This document shows positions 1 to 11,010 of a stretch of 64,000 nucleotides of DNA, in pieces. The translations under genes and the position numbers were made by a program. The stretch comes from Archivesica marissinica (lineage: Eukaryota; Mollusca; Bivalvia; Venerida; Vesicomyidae): positions 36,906,738 to 36,970,737 of the forward strand of contig CM026394.1 in the NCBI GenBank assembly GCA_014843695.1, written 5' to 3'. The notes beneath the pieces were generated by a model. It was given only the letters and a program-made list of their open reading frames with translations, was not told where the DNA came from and searched no databases. How positions within the stretch are numbered: the stretch's first letter is position 1; each line of letters begins with the position of its first letter.

Positions 1-485
1 TATTAGTTCTGAGGTACCACATGTTTGTATAATGTCCAGATGGTTCCAGTATATATTAGTTCCGATGTACCACATGTTTGTATAATGTCCAGATGGTTCC
101 AGTCTATATTAGTTCTGATGTATCACATGTTTGTATAATGTCCAGATGGTTCCGGTATATATTAGTTCTGATGTATCACATGTTTGTATAATGTCCAGAT
201 GGTTCCGGTATATATTAGTTCTGATGTATCACATGTTTGTATAATGTCCAGATGGTTCCAGTATATATTAGTTCTGAGGTACCACATGTTTGTATAATGT
301 CCAGATGGTTCCAGTATATATTAGTTCCGATGTACCACATGTTTGTATAATGTCCAGATGGTTCCAGTCTATATTAGTTCTGATGTATCACATGTTTGTA
401 TAATGTCCAGATGGTTCCGGTATATATTAGTTCTGAGGTACCACATGTTTGTATAATGTCCAGATGGTTCCAGTATATATTAGTT
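1..485. repeat. Minisatellite, 53-bp unit, about 9 copies
   Basis: Direct repeats beginning TATTAGTTCTGAGGTACCAC and containing ATAATGTCCAGATGGTTCC recur about every 53 bp. Copies differ by a few substitutions (GAGGTACC against GATGTATC). The array runs into the left window edge, so its true size is unknown. No coding potential is seen. Confidence 0.9.
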
Positions 486-561
486 CTTGGAAAATATGAT
501 TGTTTATGTTGTTCATCTTGCACTTGTTACAAGCACTTGTTTGTTATTGATCATTAATAAT

Positions 562-920
562 TAATAATGATTAAGGTATATATTAACTATGTACATAGCG
601 TTGACTCTACTTGTATGTCTTATATGGGTAAGACGGTCTTGGGGTGGGAAATTCTGTACATATACGGTTCTTGAAACAATAATGATTAAGGTATATATTA
701 ACTATGTACATAGCGTTGACTCTACTTGTATGTCTTATATGGGTAAGACGGTCTTGGGGTGGGAAATTCTGTACATATACGGTTCTTGAAACAATAATGA
801 TTAAGGTATATATTAACTATGTACATTGCGTTGACTCTACTTGTATGTCGTATATGGGTAAGACGGTCTTGGGGTGGGAAATTCTGTACATATACGGTTC
901 TTGAAACAATAAAGTTTAAG
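562..920. repeat. Minisatellite, 115-bp unit, 3 copies
   Basis: Three nearly identical 115-bp units contain GTAAGACGGTCTTGGGGTGG and ACATATACGGTTCTTGAAAC. Short open frames across it repeat with the unit and are not genes. Positions 486-561 between this and the previous array are unremarkable AT-rich sequence. Confidence 0.9.
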
Positions 921-1114
921 GTATATAGTAAATCATGCACATAATACACCGCAATTAGTTTAATCATATGTATTCAACAGACTGTTTTCACTACCTCAAA
1001 GTTTTCTATAAACGTATGCTCTAATCACATGCAAATTGTGCAGTGGGTACAGTTTAATCAGATTTCATTTGATATTTTACATTTACATTATATACATACA
1101 TAATCATGACAAAG

Positions 1115-1242
1115 CAAAGAAAGAAGCAAAATGGGTTGGGCAACAAGTTCTAACAACATTAGTAAACTACTCTCCCAAAGAAGAATATTCAAATAATGAG
1201 TTTAGAGAAATAAATGAAGAAACAGAATACTGTAAAAGAAGA
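1115..1242 (+). CDS. Possible internal exon A, unrecognised protein
   Basis: A lysine- and glutamate-rich open stretch (about KKEAKWVGQQVLTTLVNYS, ending TEYCKRR) stops exactly at a perfect donor, GTAAGT, at 1243. The reading frame ends in phase 0 there. It lies in a non-repetitive island and has coding-like composition, unlike the flanking arrays. The acceptor is not clear. AG dinucleotides near 1108-1114 follow a T-rich but weak tract, so the start is a guess. I do not recognise the family. It could be phased to the candidate exons at 1829 and 4090. Without transcript evidence this remains a prediction, and chance is the main alternative. Confidence 0.35.
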
Positions 1243-1326
1243 GTAAGTAGGGAATAAGATTCTGCTGGATAATTTGTCATCGTAGAAATGGAAATAGTAC
1301 TAGTATGTATATGCAATGTAATGGGT

Positions 1327-1645
1327 GTGAGTATGATATGAAACTACAGGTACAATGTATACATATTTACTCAGCATCTGTTATTACAGACATGTATTGG
1401 ATGTGAGTACGATATGAACCTACAGGTACAATGTATACATATTTACTCAGCATCTGTTATTACAGACATGTAGTGGGTGTGAGTATGATATGAAACTGCA
1501 GGTACAATGTATACATATTTACTCAGCATCTGTTATTACAGGCATGTATTGGATGTGAGTAGGATATGAAACTACAGGTACAATGTATACATATTTACTC
1601 AGCATCTGTTATTACAGGCATGTAGTGGATGTGAGTACGATATGA
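1327..1645. repeat. Minisatellite, 76-bp unit, about 4 copies
   Basis: Four direct copies at 76-bp spacing carry TACAGGTACAATGTATACAT and TTTACTCAGCATCTGTTATT. A diverged half copy leads into unique sequence at about 1650-1800. Confidence 0.85.
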
Positions 1646-1817
1646 AACAACCCGACTAGTACAATTTATACAAGGTCGATGGTTCTATCTGAAATAATAT
1701 TCAATACTCAAAGGGGCACCCAGGGTCTTCCTCTATCAATAATAGTCGCCATATAACCTAAATTGTTGATGCAACTTTAAACACCAAAAACAAATCGATT
1801 GTTTTGCTTTCTTTCAG

Positions 1818-1939
1818 ACCTTACACAGGTAGTCCAACAAGCAGCTACAAACATTCCACAAAAAATAAAGGTTTCACAAAAGGTTCCACAAAAGGTTTCA
1901 CAAAAGGTTCCACAAAAGGTTCAGCAGCCAAAACCTCAG
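1818..1939 (+). CDS. Possible internal exon B, Gln/Lys/Pro-rich
   Basis: A good acceptor (TTTGCTTTCTTTCAG, ending 1817) and a consensus donor (CAG/GTAAGC at 1940) bound about 120 bp. A second acceptor (ACACAG, ending 1828) lies 11 bp inside. From 1829 the frame reads VVQQAATNIPQKIKVSQK and ends QQPKPQ in phase 0. It contains a short internal repeat PQKVSQKV built from 12-bp DNA repeats. A second frame is also open (KGFTKGSTKG). The 1829 start is the one compatible in phase with exon A, and the end is compatible with exon C. Low complexity means the reading frame itself proves little; the paired splice signals are the main support. The protein family is not recognised. Confidence 0.4.
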
Positions 1940-2661
1940 GTAAGCAGTCCATCTGTCAGCATCTAACTATTCTACCGTAATTGTGCAAGCTATGTGCAGG
2001 TAAGCAGTCCATCTGTCAGCATCTAACTATTCTACCATAGTTGGGTATGCTACATGCAGGTAAGCAGTATGTCTTGTCAGTATCTAACTATTCTACCATA
2101 GTTGTGTATGCTACGTGCAGGTAAGCAGTATGTCTGTCAGTATCTAACTATTATACCGTAGTTGTGTATGCTACGTGCAGGTAAGCAGTATGTCTGTCAG
2201 TATCTAACTATTCTACCATAGTTGTGTATGCTACGTGCAGGTAAGCAGTATGTCTTGTCAGTATCTAACTATTCTACCATAGTTGTGTATGCTACGTGCA
2301 GGTAAGCAGTATGTCTGTCAGTATCTAACTATTATACCGTAGTTGTTTATGCTACGTGCAGGTAAGCAGTATGTCTGTCAGTATCTAACTATTCTACCAT
2401 AGTTGTGTATGCTACGTGCAGGTAAGCAGTATGTCTGTCAGTATCTAACTATTCTACCATAGTTGTGTATGCTATGTGCAGGTAAGCAGTATGTCTGTCA
2501 GTATCTAACTATTCTACCATAGTTGTGTATGCTACGTGCAGGTAAGCAGTATGTCTGTCAGTATCTAACTATTCTACCATAGTTGTGTATGCTACGTGCA
2601 GGTAAGCAGTATGTCTGTCAGTATCTAACTATTCTACCATAGTTGTGTATGCTACGTGCAG
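1940..2661. repeat. 60-bp array repeating a splice-donor consensus, 12 copies
   Basis: Twelve units of 60-61 bp run directly from the donor of exon B. Each unit begins GTAAGCAGTATGTCTGTCAG and ends CTACGTGCAG, so each unit junction recreates CAG/GTAAGC. The array ends with one more CAG/GTAATG, where the next array starts without a spacer. Confidence 0.9.
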
Positions 2662-3836
2662 GTAATGAACCAGGAATACCTCTGTAATCAGGATGTGTTA
2701 TGTATATTGCACTGTCCATACATAGGACATGTAAATGAACCAGGAATACCTCTGTAATCAGGACGTGTTATGTATATTGCATTGTTCATACATAGGACAT
2801 GTAAATGAACCAGGAATACCTCTGTAATCAGGACGTGTTATGTATATTGCACTGTCCATACATAGGACATGTAAATGAACCAGGAATACCTCTGTAATCA
2901 GGACGTGTTATGTATATTGCACTGTCCATACATAGGACATGTAAATGAACCAGGAATACATCTGTAATCAGGACGTGTTATGTATATTGCACTGTCCATA
3001 CATAGGACATGTAAATGAACCAGGAATACCTCTGTAATCAGGACGTGTTATGTATATTGCATTGTTCATACATAGGACATGTAAATGAACCAGGAATACC
3101 TCTGTAATCAGGACGTGTTATGTATATTGCACTGTCCATACATAGGACATGTAAATGAACCAGGAATACCTCTGTAATCAGGACGTGTTATGTATATTGC
3201 ACTGTCCATACATAGGACATGTAAATGAACCAGGAATACCTCTGTAATCAGGACGTGTTATGTATATTGCACTGTCCATACATAGGACATGTAAATGAAC
3301 CTGGAATACCTCTGTAATCAGGACGTGTTATGTATATTGCACTGTCCATACATAGGACATGTAAATGAACCAGGAATACATCTGTAATCAGGACGTGTTA
3401 TGTATATTGCACTGTCCATACATAGGACATGTAAATGAACCAGGAATATCTATGTAATCAGGATGTGTTACGTATATTGCACTGTCCATACATAGGACAT
3501 GTAAATGAACCAGGAATACCTCTGTAATCAGGACGTGTTATGTATATTGCACTGTCCATACATAGGACATGTAAATGAACCAGGAATACCTCTGTAATCA
3601 GGACGTGTTATGTATATTGCACTGTCCATACATAGGACATGTAAATGAACCAGGAATACCTCTGTAATCAGGACGTGTTATGTATATTGCACTGTCCATA
3701 CATAGGACATGTAAATGAACCAGGAATACCTCTGTAATCAGGACGTGTTATGTATATTGCACTGTCCATACATAGGACATGTAAATGAACCAGGAATACC
3801 TCTGTAATCAGGACGTGTTATGTATATTACACTATC
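2662..3836. repeat. Minisatellite, 70-bp unit, about 17 copies
   Basis: Units begin GTAAATGAACCAGGAATACC and contain AATCAGGACGTGTTATGTAT. Spacing is 70 bp, and the first copy lacks one base. Copies are very similar, indicating recent homogenisation. It abuts the 60-bp array at 2662. Confidence 0.92.
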
Positions 3837-4089
3837 CAATATATTTAGAGGAGTTGCTTGGAATAAGGTCATCTAAGTACTTAAAATTGAAACAATGGGA
3901 TATTTCTGACTTAGTTGTATATATTCGACCTTAATCGATCTACCCACACTTGTTTTATTATCGTATAATCCAGATATGTATGCATTAGTTTATTACTGTA
4001 TTTGTCAGCATATTATATCTTGGTATGAAATGATCACATTTTGCAGACCAGGTTCATTAATGTATTCACTTAGTCTATTATCGTTTCAG

Positions 4090-4148
4090 CCATTGCTGAA
4101 GAGACAAGAGTGGTCTACCAATGTTACAGTGGATGGCGAATATATCCA
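4090..4148 (+). CDS. Possible internal exon C
   Basis: An acceptor with a pyrimidine tract (TCTATTATCGTTTCAG, ending 4089) opens a phase-0 frame, PLLKRQEWSTNVTVDGEY, that reaches a plausible donor, GTATGT, at 4149. If that donor is not used, the frame stays open to a TAA at 4167. It is phase-compatible with the end of exon B 2.1 kb upstream. The intervening sequence would be an intron filled by two minisatellites. The product is not recognised and no further exon was found before 5240. Confidence 0.35.
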
Positions 4149-4254
4149 GTATGTTGAACTTTTATAATTGTCGCTAAGCAAAAGCATGTTAATGTCTTAC
4201 TTATTCTCATACATGTACATTATAATATATACATTAAAGGAACAAGCAGTAAGT

Positions 4255-4715
4255 ATTTATATTATCTTACCATTGTATATTATACATTATTAATTGTGTT
4301 ATAGTATATAGATTAGAGGAGCAGAAAGTTATTTATAAATATACCATTGTATATTATACATTATTAATTGTGTTATAGTATATATATTAGAGGAGCAGAA
4401 CGTATTTATAACATCTTAAGCAATATACCATTGTATATTATTCATTGTTAATTGTGTTATAGTATATAGATTAGAGAAGCAGAAAGTTATTTATAAATAT
4501 ACCATTGTATATTATACATTATTACTTGTGTTATAGTATATAGATTAGAGAAGCAGAAAGTTATTTATAACATCTTAAACAATATACCATTGTATATTAT
4601 ACATTATTAATTGTTATAATATACAGATATTAGAGAAGCAGAAAGTTATTTATAACATCTTAAACAATATATCATTGTATATTATACATTATTACTTGTA
4701 TATTATATAGTGATA
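4255..4715. repeat. Degenerate AT-rich tandem repeat
   Basis: Four to five imperfect units of roughly 75-105 bp share TACCATTGTATATTATACAT, a TTAATTGTGTTATAGTATAT segment and GAGAAGCAGAAAGTTATTTA. A related single copy lies at about 11040-11100. Confidence 0.75.
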
Positions 4716-5239
4716 CAATCTTCTTGCTAAGTGACTATGGATGCAAGTCGACCACTGGCGGTACCACATATACCAGTCTTACACACACAATCAAGACTTT
4801 GTAAATTCACACAAGAGTTAATTTATTCAACCAAATCCCTAATAAATAGTTGAGAAGAATTTCAGTACATCCAACAAGATTTAGTACCCTGCCTATATAT
4901 GAGGTAGAACACTAATGTGTTCATAAAAGAACGTATTCAGCTTATCTAATATTTATGTTTAGTTTTATGCAAATTTATTTATCTCGATTGAGAAACAAGT
5001 TTTAAGTGAACCTAGCATGAACAGGCGTTGATATATTTTGCCTCGTCCGTCATATAAATATATTTTTAACACCATTAATGAGCCGTATTGCGTTTCTGAT
5101 ATCAATAATTTTCCAAACGTTAAGAAGCGAAATATCGACAGATTGTAACCCATGCTAAGTTAAAATAAGTACATTTAATAAAGAAAACCACACAATGTCA
5201 AACATATCGTGTTGCTGAACTTAATTAACAGCCTAAGAT
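4716..5239. other. Unique AT-rich stretch, nothing recognised
   Basis: No splice-bounded open frame, TIR, tRNA-like box or tandem structure was recognised in this 520-bp stretch. Confidence 0.6.
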
Positions 5240-7369
5240 ATAAATAATTATAGTATGTATGTACAATCCAGACTGTACAATATATAGTATGTATGTACAA
5301 TCCAGACTGCAATATATAGTATGTATATATAATCCAGACTGTGCAATATATAGTATGTATGTACAATCCAGACTGTGCAATATATAGTATGTATGTACAA
5401 TCCAGACTGTGCAATATATAGTATGTATGTACAATCCAGACTGTGCAATATATAGTATGTATGTACAATCCAGACTGTGCAATATATAGTATGTATGTAC
5501 AATCCAGACTGTACAATATATAGTATGTATGTACAATCCAGACTGTGCAATATATAGTATGTATGTACAATCCAGACTGTGCAATATATAGTATGTATGT
5601 ACAATCCAGACTGTGCAATATATAGTATGTATGTACAATCCAGACTGTGCAATATATAGTATGTATGTACAATCCAGACTGTGCAATATATAGTATGTAT
5701 GTACAATCCAGACTGTGCAATATATAGTATGTATGTACAATCCAGACTGTGCAATATATAGTATGTATGTACAATCCAGACTGTACAATATATACGGTAG
5801 TATGTATGTACAATCCAGACTACAATATATAGGATGTATGTACAATCCAGACTGTGCAATATATAGTATGTATGTACAATCCAGACTCACTGACTGTGCA
5901 ATATGTAGTATGTATGTACAATCCAGACTGTGCAATATATAGTATGTATGTCCAATCCAGACTGTACAATATATGGTATGTATGTACAATCCAGACTGTG
6001 CAATATATAGTATGTATGTACAATCCAGACTGTGCAATATATAGTATATATGTACAATCCAGACTGTGCAATATATAGTATGTATGTACAATCCAGACTA
6101 CAATATATAGGATGTATGTACAATCCAGACTGTGCAATATATAGTATGTATGTACAATCCAGACTCACTGACTGTGCAATATGTAGTATGTATGTACAAT
6201 CCAGACTGTGCAATATATAGTATGTATGTACAATCCAGACTGTACAATATATAGTATGTATGTACAATCCAGACTGTGCAATATATAGTATGTATGTACA
6301 ATCCAGACTGTACAATATATAGTATGTATGTACAATCCAGACTGCAATATATAGTATGTATGTACAATCCAGACTGTACAATATATAGTATGTATGTACA
6401 ATCCAGACTGTGCAATATGTAGTATGTATGTATGTACAATCCAGACTGTGCAATATATAGTATGTATGTACAATCCAGACTGTACAATAGTATGTATGTA
6501 CAATCCAGACTGTGCAATATATAGTATGTATGTACAATCCAGACTGTGCAATATATAGTATGTATGTACAATCCAGACTGTGCAATATATAGTATGTATG
6601 TACAATCCAGACTGTGCAATATATAGTATGTATGTACAATCCAGACTGTGCAATATATAGTATGTATGTACAATCCAGACTGTACAATATATAGTATGTA
6701 TGTACAATCCAGACTGTACAATATATGTATGTATGTACAATCCAGACTGTGCAATATATAGTATGTATGTACAATCCAGACTGTGCAATATATAGTATGT
6801 ATGTACAATCCAGACTGTACAATATATAGTATGTATGTACAATCCAGACTGTACAATATATAGTATGTATGTACAATCCAGACTGTGCAATATATAGTAT
6901 GTATGTACAATCCAGACTGTGCAATATATAGTATGTATGTACAATCCAGACTGTGCAATATATAGTATGTATGTCCAATCCAGACTGTACAATATATGGT
7001 ATGTATGTACAATCCAGACTGTGCAATATATAGTATGTATGTACAATCCAGACTGTGCAATATATAGTATATATGTACAATCCAGACTGTGCAATATATA
7101 GTATGTATGTACAATCCAGACTGTACAATATATAGGTAGTATGTATGTACAATCCAGACTGCAATATATAGTATGTATGTACAATCCAGACTGTGCAATA
7201 TATAGTATGTATGTACAATCCAGACTGTACAATATATAGTATGTACATGTACAATCCAGACTGTACAATATATAGTATGTATGTACAATCCAGACTGTGC
7301 AATATATAGTATGTATGTACAATCCAGACTGTACAATATATACCGGTAGTATGTATGTCCAATCCAGAC
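5240..7369. repeat. 34-bp minisatellite, left block, about 60 copies
   Basis: Units of 34 bp carry TATGTATGTACAATCCAGAC followed by TGTGCAATATATAG or the TGTACAATATATAG variant. Some units are shortened by 2-4 bp. The minus strand is almost stop-free in all frames, giving open frames up to about 550 codons. These only reflect the unit (three units equal 34 codons). Larger duplicated blocks, such as a CACTGACTGTG variant at 5886 and again at 6165, show secondary duplication. Confidence 0.95.
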
Positions 7370-7459
7370 CAGTCTGCGAAATTAGCCGGGTGCCCGATGC
7401 CCGAGACGTGTAGAAATCGCGACGGACGTGTACATTTTGTAATCTCACATGCCCGACGG

Positions 7460-7603
7460 GCACCTGTTTTTTTTTTTTCTAAATTTTTTTTTTTTAATTT
7501 TTTTTTTTTTTTTTTATTAATTGGGGTTTTACCCGGGACTCGAACCACCGCGGTTAGAGGTTAGTGATCTCACAGCCACCGCTTTAGACCACGGAGGCCC
7601 CTG
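7460..7603 (-). mobile_element. tRNA-derived SINE with long A-rich tail
   Basis: Read on the minus strand, it has a tRNA-like head: an A box in CCGTGGTCTAAAGCGGTGG and a B box GGTTCGAGTCC. About 20 bp of unique sequence and a roughly 50-bp A-rich tail follow. The flanks GCACCTGT (left) and GCCCCTGT (right) look like an 8-bp target duplication with one mismatch. Confidence 0.7.
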
Positions 7604-7976
7604 TAATAAACTGGACAGTAGAAATGTTTTTCTAAATTCTTTACAATTACGAATTGTTTACACCGGAATTGAAAGTCGTCTAGAAGCGGACAGGTGTAAA
7701 TTCGCATTTTCGCTTACTGACATCTCGGCCCTATGACGAATCGGCCTATCGATGCATTATATCATCAAATTTGGTTAAAAAAATCACGTGTCGTGTCGCT
7801 TAGTACGAAATCTATAATTCTGGGGTGAAACGACCCACCTCCAGACTATTTTCACACATTCTGCCCGATATCTATGTTTATGGCGAAACAACCCGGTGCG
7901 AACGGGAATTAGGGCGAAACGATCCGATACCGCTTAGGTCATTTCTTGTTAACAAATGAAAACAACTGCATGGAAA

Positions 7977-8099
7977 CATGTCGGGTTTCTTGCGATATGT
8001 TGAGGGCGCAAAGCCGGGGAAGACACGGCCATCTGAACGACAGGCGTCATCAAAAACAGAGTATGAAGCAAAAAGAAAACGTAGCTTCCAGCCGCAATG
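7977..8099 (+). pseudogene. N-terminal fragment of a hAT-type transposase (probable)
   Basis: A 40-codon frame starts MSGFLRYVEGAKPGKTRPSE and ends in YEAKRKRSFQPQ before TGA. Lysine/arginine-rich leaders ending in a KRKR-F-P motif just before a tryptophan-rich zinc-binding module are usual at the start of animal hAT transposases of the ZNF862-like group (established family pattern, recalled). Nothing recognisable follows, so the rest of the gene appears lost. Its position inside an insertion with CAG-type ends supports the reading. A chance frame cannot be excluded because the piece is short. Confidence 0.4.
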
Positions 8100-8361
8100 A
8101 TTGAACAATCGTAAAATATTAATAATAATAAAACATTAGTTTGTCTTTATACATTGTTTACTCATATGGCCATATTATAAGTATTACTAATAAATGCATG
8201 ATATGCCACATTATGTTACATATACTACTATAAATTTAACCGCCAATAAGCGGGTAAAATTCTGCAAATATATGGGCACCTAGAAGTTCATTCGGGCAAG
8301 TAAATTTTTCAAGACACTTGCCCGAAGGGCAAGTGTCTCAAAAAGTTTTTCGTGAAGACTG

Positions 8362-8868
8362 CCAGACTGTACAATATATGGTATGTATGTACAATCCAGA
8401 CTGTGCAATATATAGTATGTATGTACAATCCAGACTGTGCAATATATAGTATATATGTACAATCCAGACTGTGCAATATATAGTATGTATGTACAATCCA
8501 GACTGTACAATATATAGTATGTATGTACAATCCAGACTGTGCAATATATAGTATGTATGTACAATCCAGACTGTGCAATATATAGTATGTATGTACAATC
8601 CAGACTGTGCAATATATAGTATGTATGTACAATCCAGACTGTGCAATATATAGTATGTATGTACAATCCAGACTGCAATATATAGTATGTATGTACAATC
8701 CAGACTGTGCAATATATAGTATGTATGTACAATCCAGACTGTGCAATATATAGTATGTATGTACAATCCAGACTGCAATATATAGTATGTATGTATAATC
8801 CAGACTGTGCAATATATAGTATGTATGTACAATCCAGACTGTGCAATATATAGTATGTATGTACAATC
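8362..8868. repeat. 34-bp minisatellite, right block, about 15 copies
   Basis: Same unit as 5240-7369, resuming in register after the hAT-like insertion. It ends abruptly in TATGTACAAT at 8868, where sequence starting CAGGGTTTCC begins. Confidence 0.95.
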
Positions 8869-9290
8869 AGGGTTTCCTCTGGGTCAATTTTAGTTTGCGC
8901 CAGCAAATTCGCCAATCAGAAAAGGTTTGCGCCAATGGCTCCAATGTTGGAGCCAGCAGTCTATAGTGCCATATTCAATCAGACATCTGGTATGTGCTGA
9001 TGTTAAGGGGCTATGTCATCTTCAATGTGCTAGATATTGACCCAAAACAAACACTTCGAAAATAAACAACACAAAGCCCTATCACCACGCTCATTTTTAA
9101 TAAATTAAATATTGGTCCAACTGATGTTTATAAAATTGAAACTTGAGTTTGAAAATGAATGGTTAATTAATGAATCTCTAGAACAATAGATTATTTATTG
9201 GGCGTCATATCGACCATAAGGAGTGAACAGTTTATGTAAATATTTTACACAGCTATGCTATGGGTAACTATCCAATCCAGACTCCAATTC
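8869..9290. repeat. Dispersed repeat segment related to 33540-33670
   Basis: There is no gene here. About 9165-9275, including TTAATTAATGAATCTCTAGA and TATGGGTAACTATC, matches the reverse complement of 33545-33665 with scattered substitutions. It is therefore an old interspersed repeat. The left edge at 8869 starts CAGGGTTTCC, a hAT-like terminus, but no matching right end was found. Confidence 0.6.
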
Positions 9291-11010
9291 ACAATGGGAA
9301 AGAACGCTACACTGTGCACTGTTAAAAACGGACGCTGACCATCGGATAATATAATCGGTGCACAATGCCTAAACTTGAATGGGAGGCAATACTTTATGAT
9401 TCAAATCAATAAATGAAGGATTTAATCAAATGACTAATATATCCACTTCTTTGAGTTAAAACCTCCTAGACAACCTGATCAAAGTTCAATGACCTTTTAG
9501 TTTTGAAATGTAAGCAATAAAGAGAAAGTCGTGTTATTAAGCAACTGACCTGGATGTAGATGAACCAACATGGCTGCTAACATCGCATCACGGCAGAGTT
9601 TCTAATAAAAGTTTACACTCAAACCAACATGACTGCCACCGTCACATCACAGCAGAGTTTCTAATCAAAGTTTACACTCAAACCAACATGACTGCCACCG
9701 TCACATCACAGCAGAGTATGCATTCAAACCAACATGGCTGTCACTGTCACATCACGGCAGAGTATGCATTCAAACCAACATCACTGTCACATCACAGCAG
9801 AGTATACATTCAAACCAACATGGCTGTCACCGTCACATCACAGCAGAATATGAATTCAAACCAATATGGCTGCCACCGTCACATCACAGCAGAGTTTATA
9901 ATGAAAGTTTTCACTCAAACCAACATGGTTGCCACCGTCACAGCACAGCAGAGTTTCTAATCAAAGTTTCCACTCAAACCAACATGACTGCCACCGTCAC
10001 ATCACAGCAGAGTATGCATTCAAACCAACATGGCCGCCACAAGCACATCACATCAGAGATTCTAATCAAAGTTTACATTCAAACCAACATGGCTGCCACG
10101 TCACATCACAGCAGAGTTTCTAATGAATGTTTACACTCAAACCAACATTGCTCCCACCTTCACATCATAGCAGAGTATGCATTCAAACCAACATGGCTGC
10201 CACGTCACATCACAGTAGAGTTTCTAATGAAAGTTTACACTCAAACCAACATGGCTGCCACCGTCACATCACAGCAGAGTTTCTAATGAAAGCTTACATT
10301 CAAACCAACATTGCTCCCACCATCACATCACAGCAGAGTATGTATTCAAACCAGCATAGCCGCCATAAGCACATCACAGCAGAGTTTCTAATGAAAATTT
10401 ACACTCAAACCAACATGGCTGCCACCGTCACATCACAGCAGAGTATGCATTCAAACCAACATGGCCGCCACAAGCACATCACAGCAGAGTTTCTAATGAA
10501 AGTTTACACTCAAACCAACATTGCTCCCACCGTCACATCACAGCAGAGTTTCTAATGAAAGTTTACATTCAAACCAACATGGCTGTCACCGTCACATCAC
10601 AACAGAGTATGCATTCAAACCAATATGGCCGCCACAAGCACATCACAGCAGAGTTTCTAATCAAAGTTTCCACTCAAACCAACATGACTGCCACCGTACA
10701 TCACAGCAGAGTATGCATTCAAACCAACATGGCCGCCACAAGCACATCATGGCAGAGTTTCTAATGAAAGTTTACATTCAAACCAACATTGCTGCCACCT
10801 TCACATCACTGTAGAATTTCTGATCAAGGTTTACACTCGAACCATCATGGCTGCCACCATCACATTTCTGCACAGTTACTACACTCAACATACAGCAATA
10901 ACTTTAATATTTGCACCTCAAAATAACACAAATTAAATATGGATCATCTTGCATCAATAAAATTGTCTGAAATTCGAAAATAAAGATAAATTGTACTACA
11001 ACATAGCATA
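9291..11010. repeat. Dispersed element with internally expanded minisatellite
   Basis: Flanks 9291-9560 and 10860-11010 align with 26510-26790 and 26850-27005. Shared landmarks include AACGCTGACCAT and GACCTGGATGTA against GACCCGGATGTA. Between the flanks, this copy has the tandem array described separately, where the relative has a single unit. The class of element is unknown; neither copy has a recognisable coding sequence. Confidence 0.7.
9560..10855. repeat. Mixed 59/46-bp minisatellite, about 24 copies
   Basis: Units carry CAAACCAACATGGCTGCCAC and GTCACATCACAGCAGAGT. They come in a long form with TTTCTAATGAAAGTTTACAC and a short form with ATGCATT in its place. Long and short forms alternate irregularly. 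Short open frames here are unit artefacts. Confidence 0.9.

Larger units (their letters stand above)
7370..8361. mobile_element. hAT-like element remnant inserted in the 34-bp array
   Basis: The array is interrupted by 992 bp beginning CAGTCTGCGAAA and ending GAAGACTG. The right end, reverse-complemented, reads CAGTCTTCACGAAAAACTTT, so the ends form short imperfect terminal inverted repeats. A CCAGAC flank is present on both sides, compatible with a partial target duplication, although it is also part of the unit. A hairpin GACACTTGCCC-GAA-GGGCAAGTGTC lies 30 bp inside the right end. Near the left end is the related palindrome TGCCCGACGGGCA. An N-terminal transposase-like frame lies at 7977, and a SINE is nested at 7460-7603. 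The hAT assignment rests on the CAG-type ends and the fragment, so it is moderately supported. Confidence 0.55.

Noticed and set aside
4230..4256. Micro-exon ending at GTAAGT near 4247
   Set aside because: The donor-like string is part of the AT-rich repeat that follows, and no coding frame connects it to exon C.
5225..7548. Open frames of up to about 550 codons on the minus strand
   Set aside because: They follow the 34-bp unit in all three frames, are open because the unit lacks stops on that strand, and have no splice or start context. They are repeat artefacts.
7878..8108. 76-codon minus-strand frame
   Set aside because: It overlaps the better-supported transposase leader on the plus strand and has no recognisable motif.
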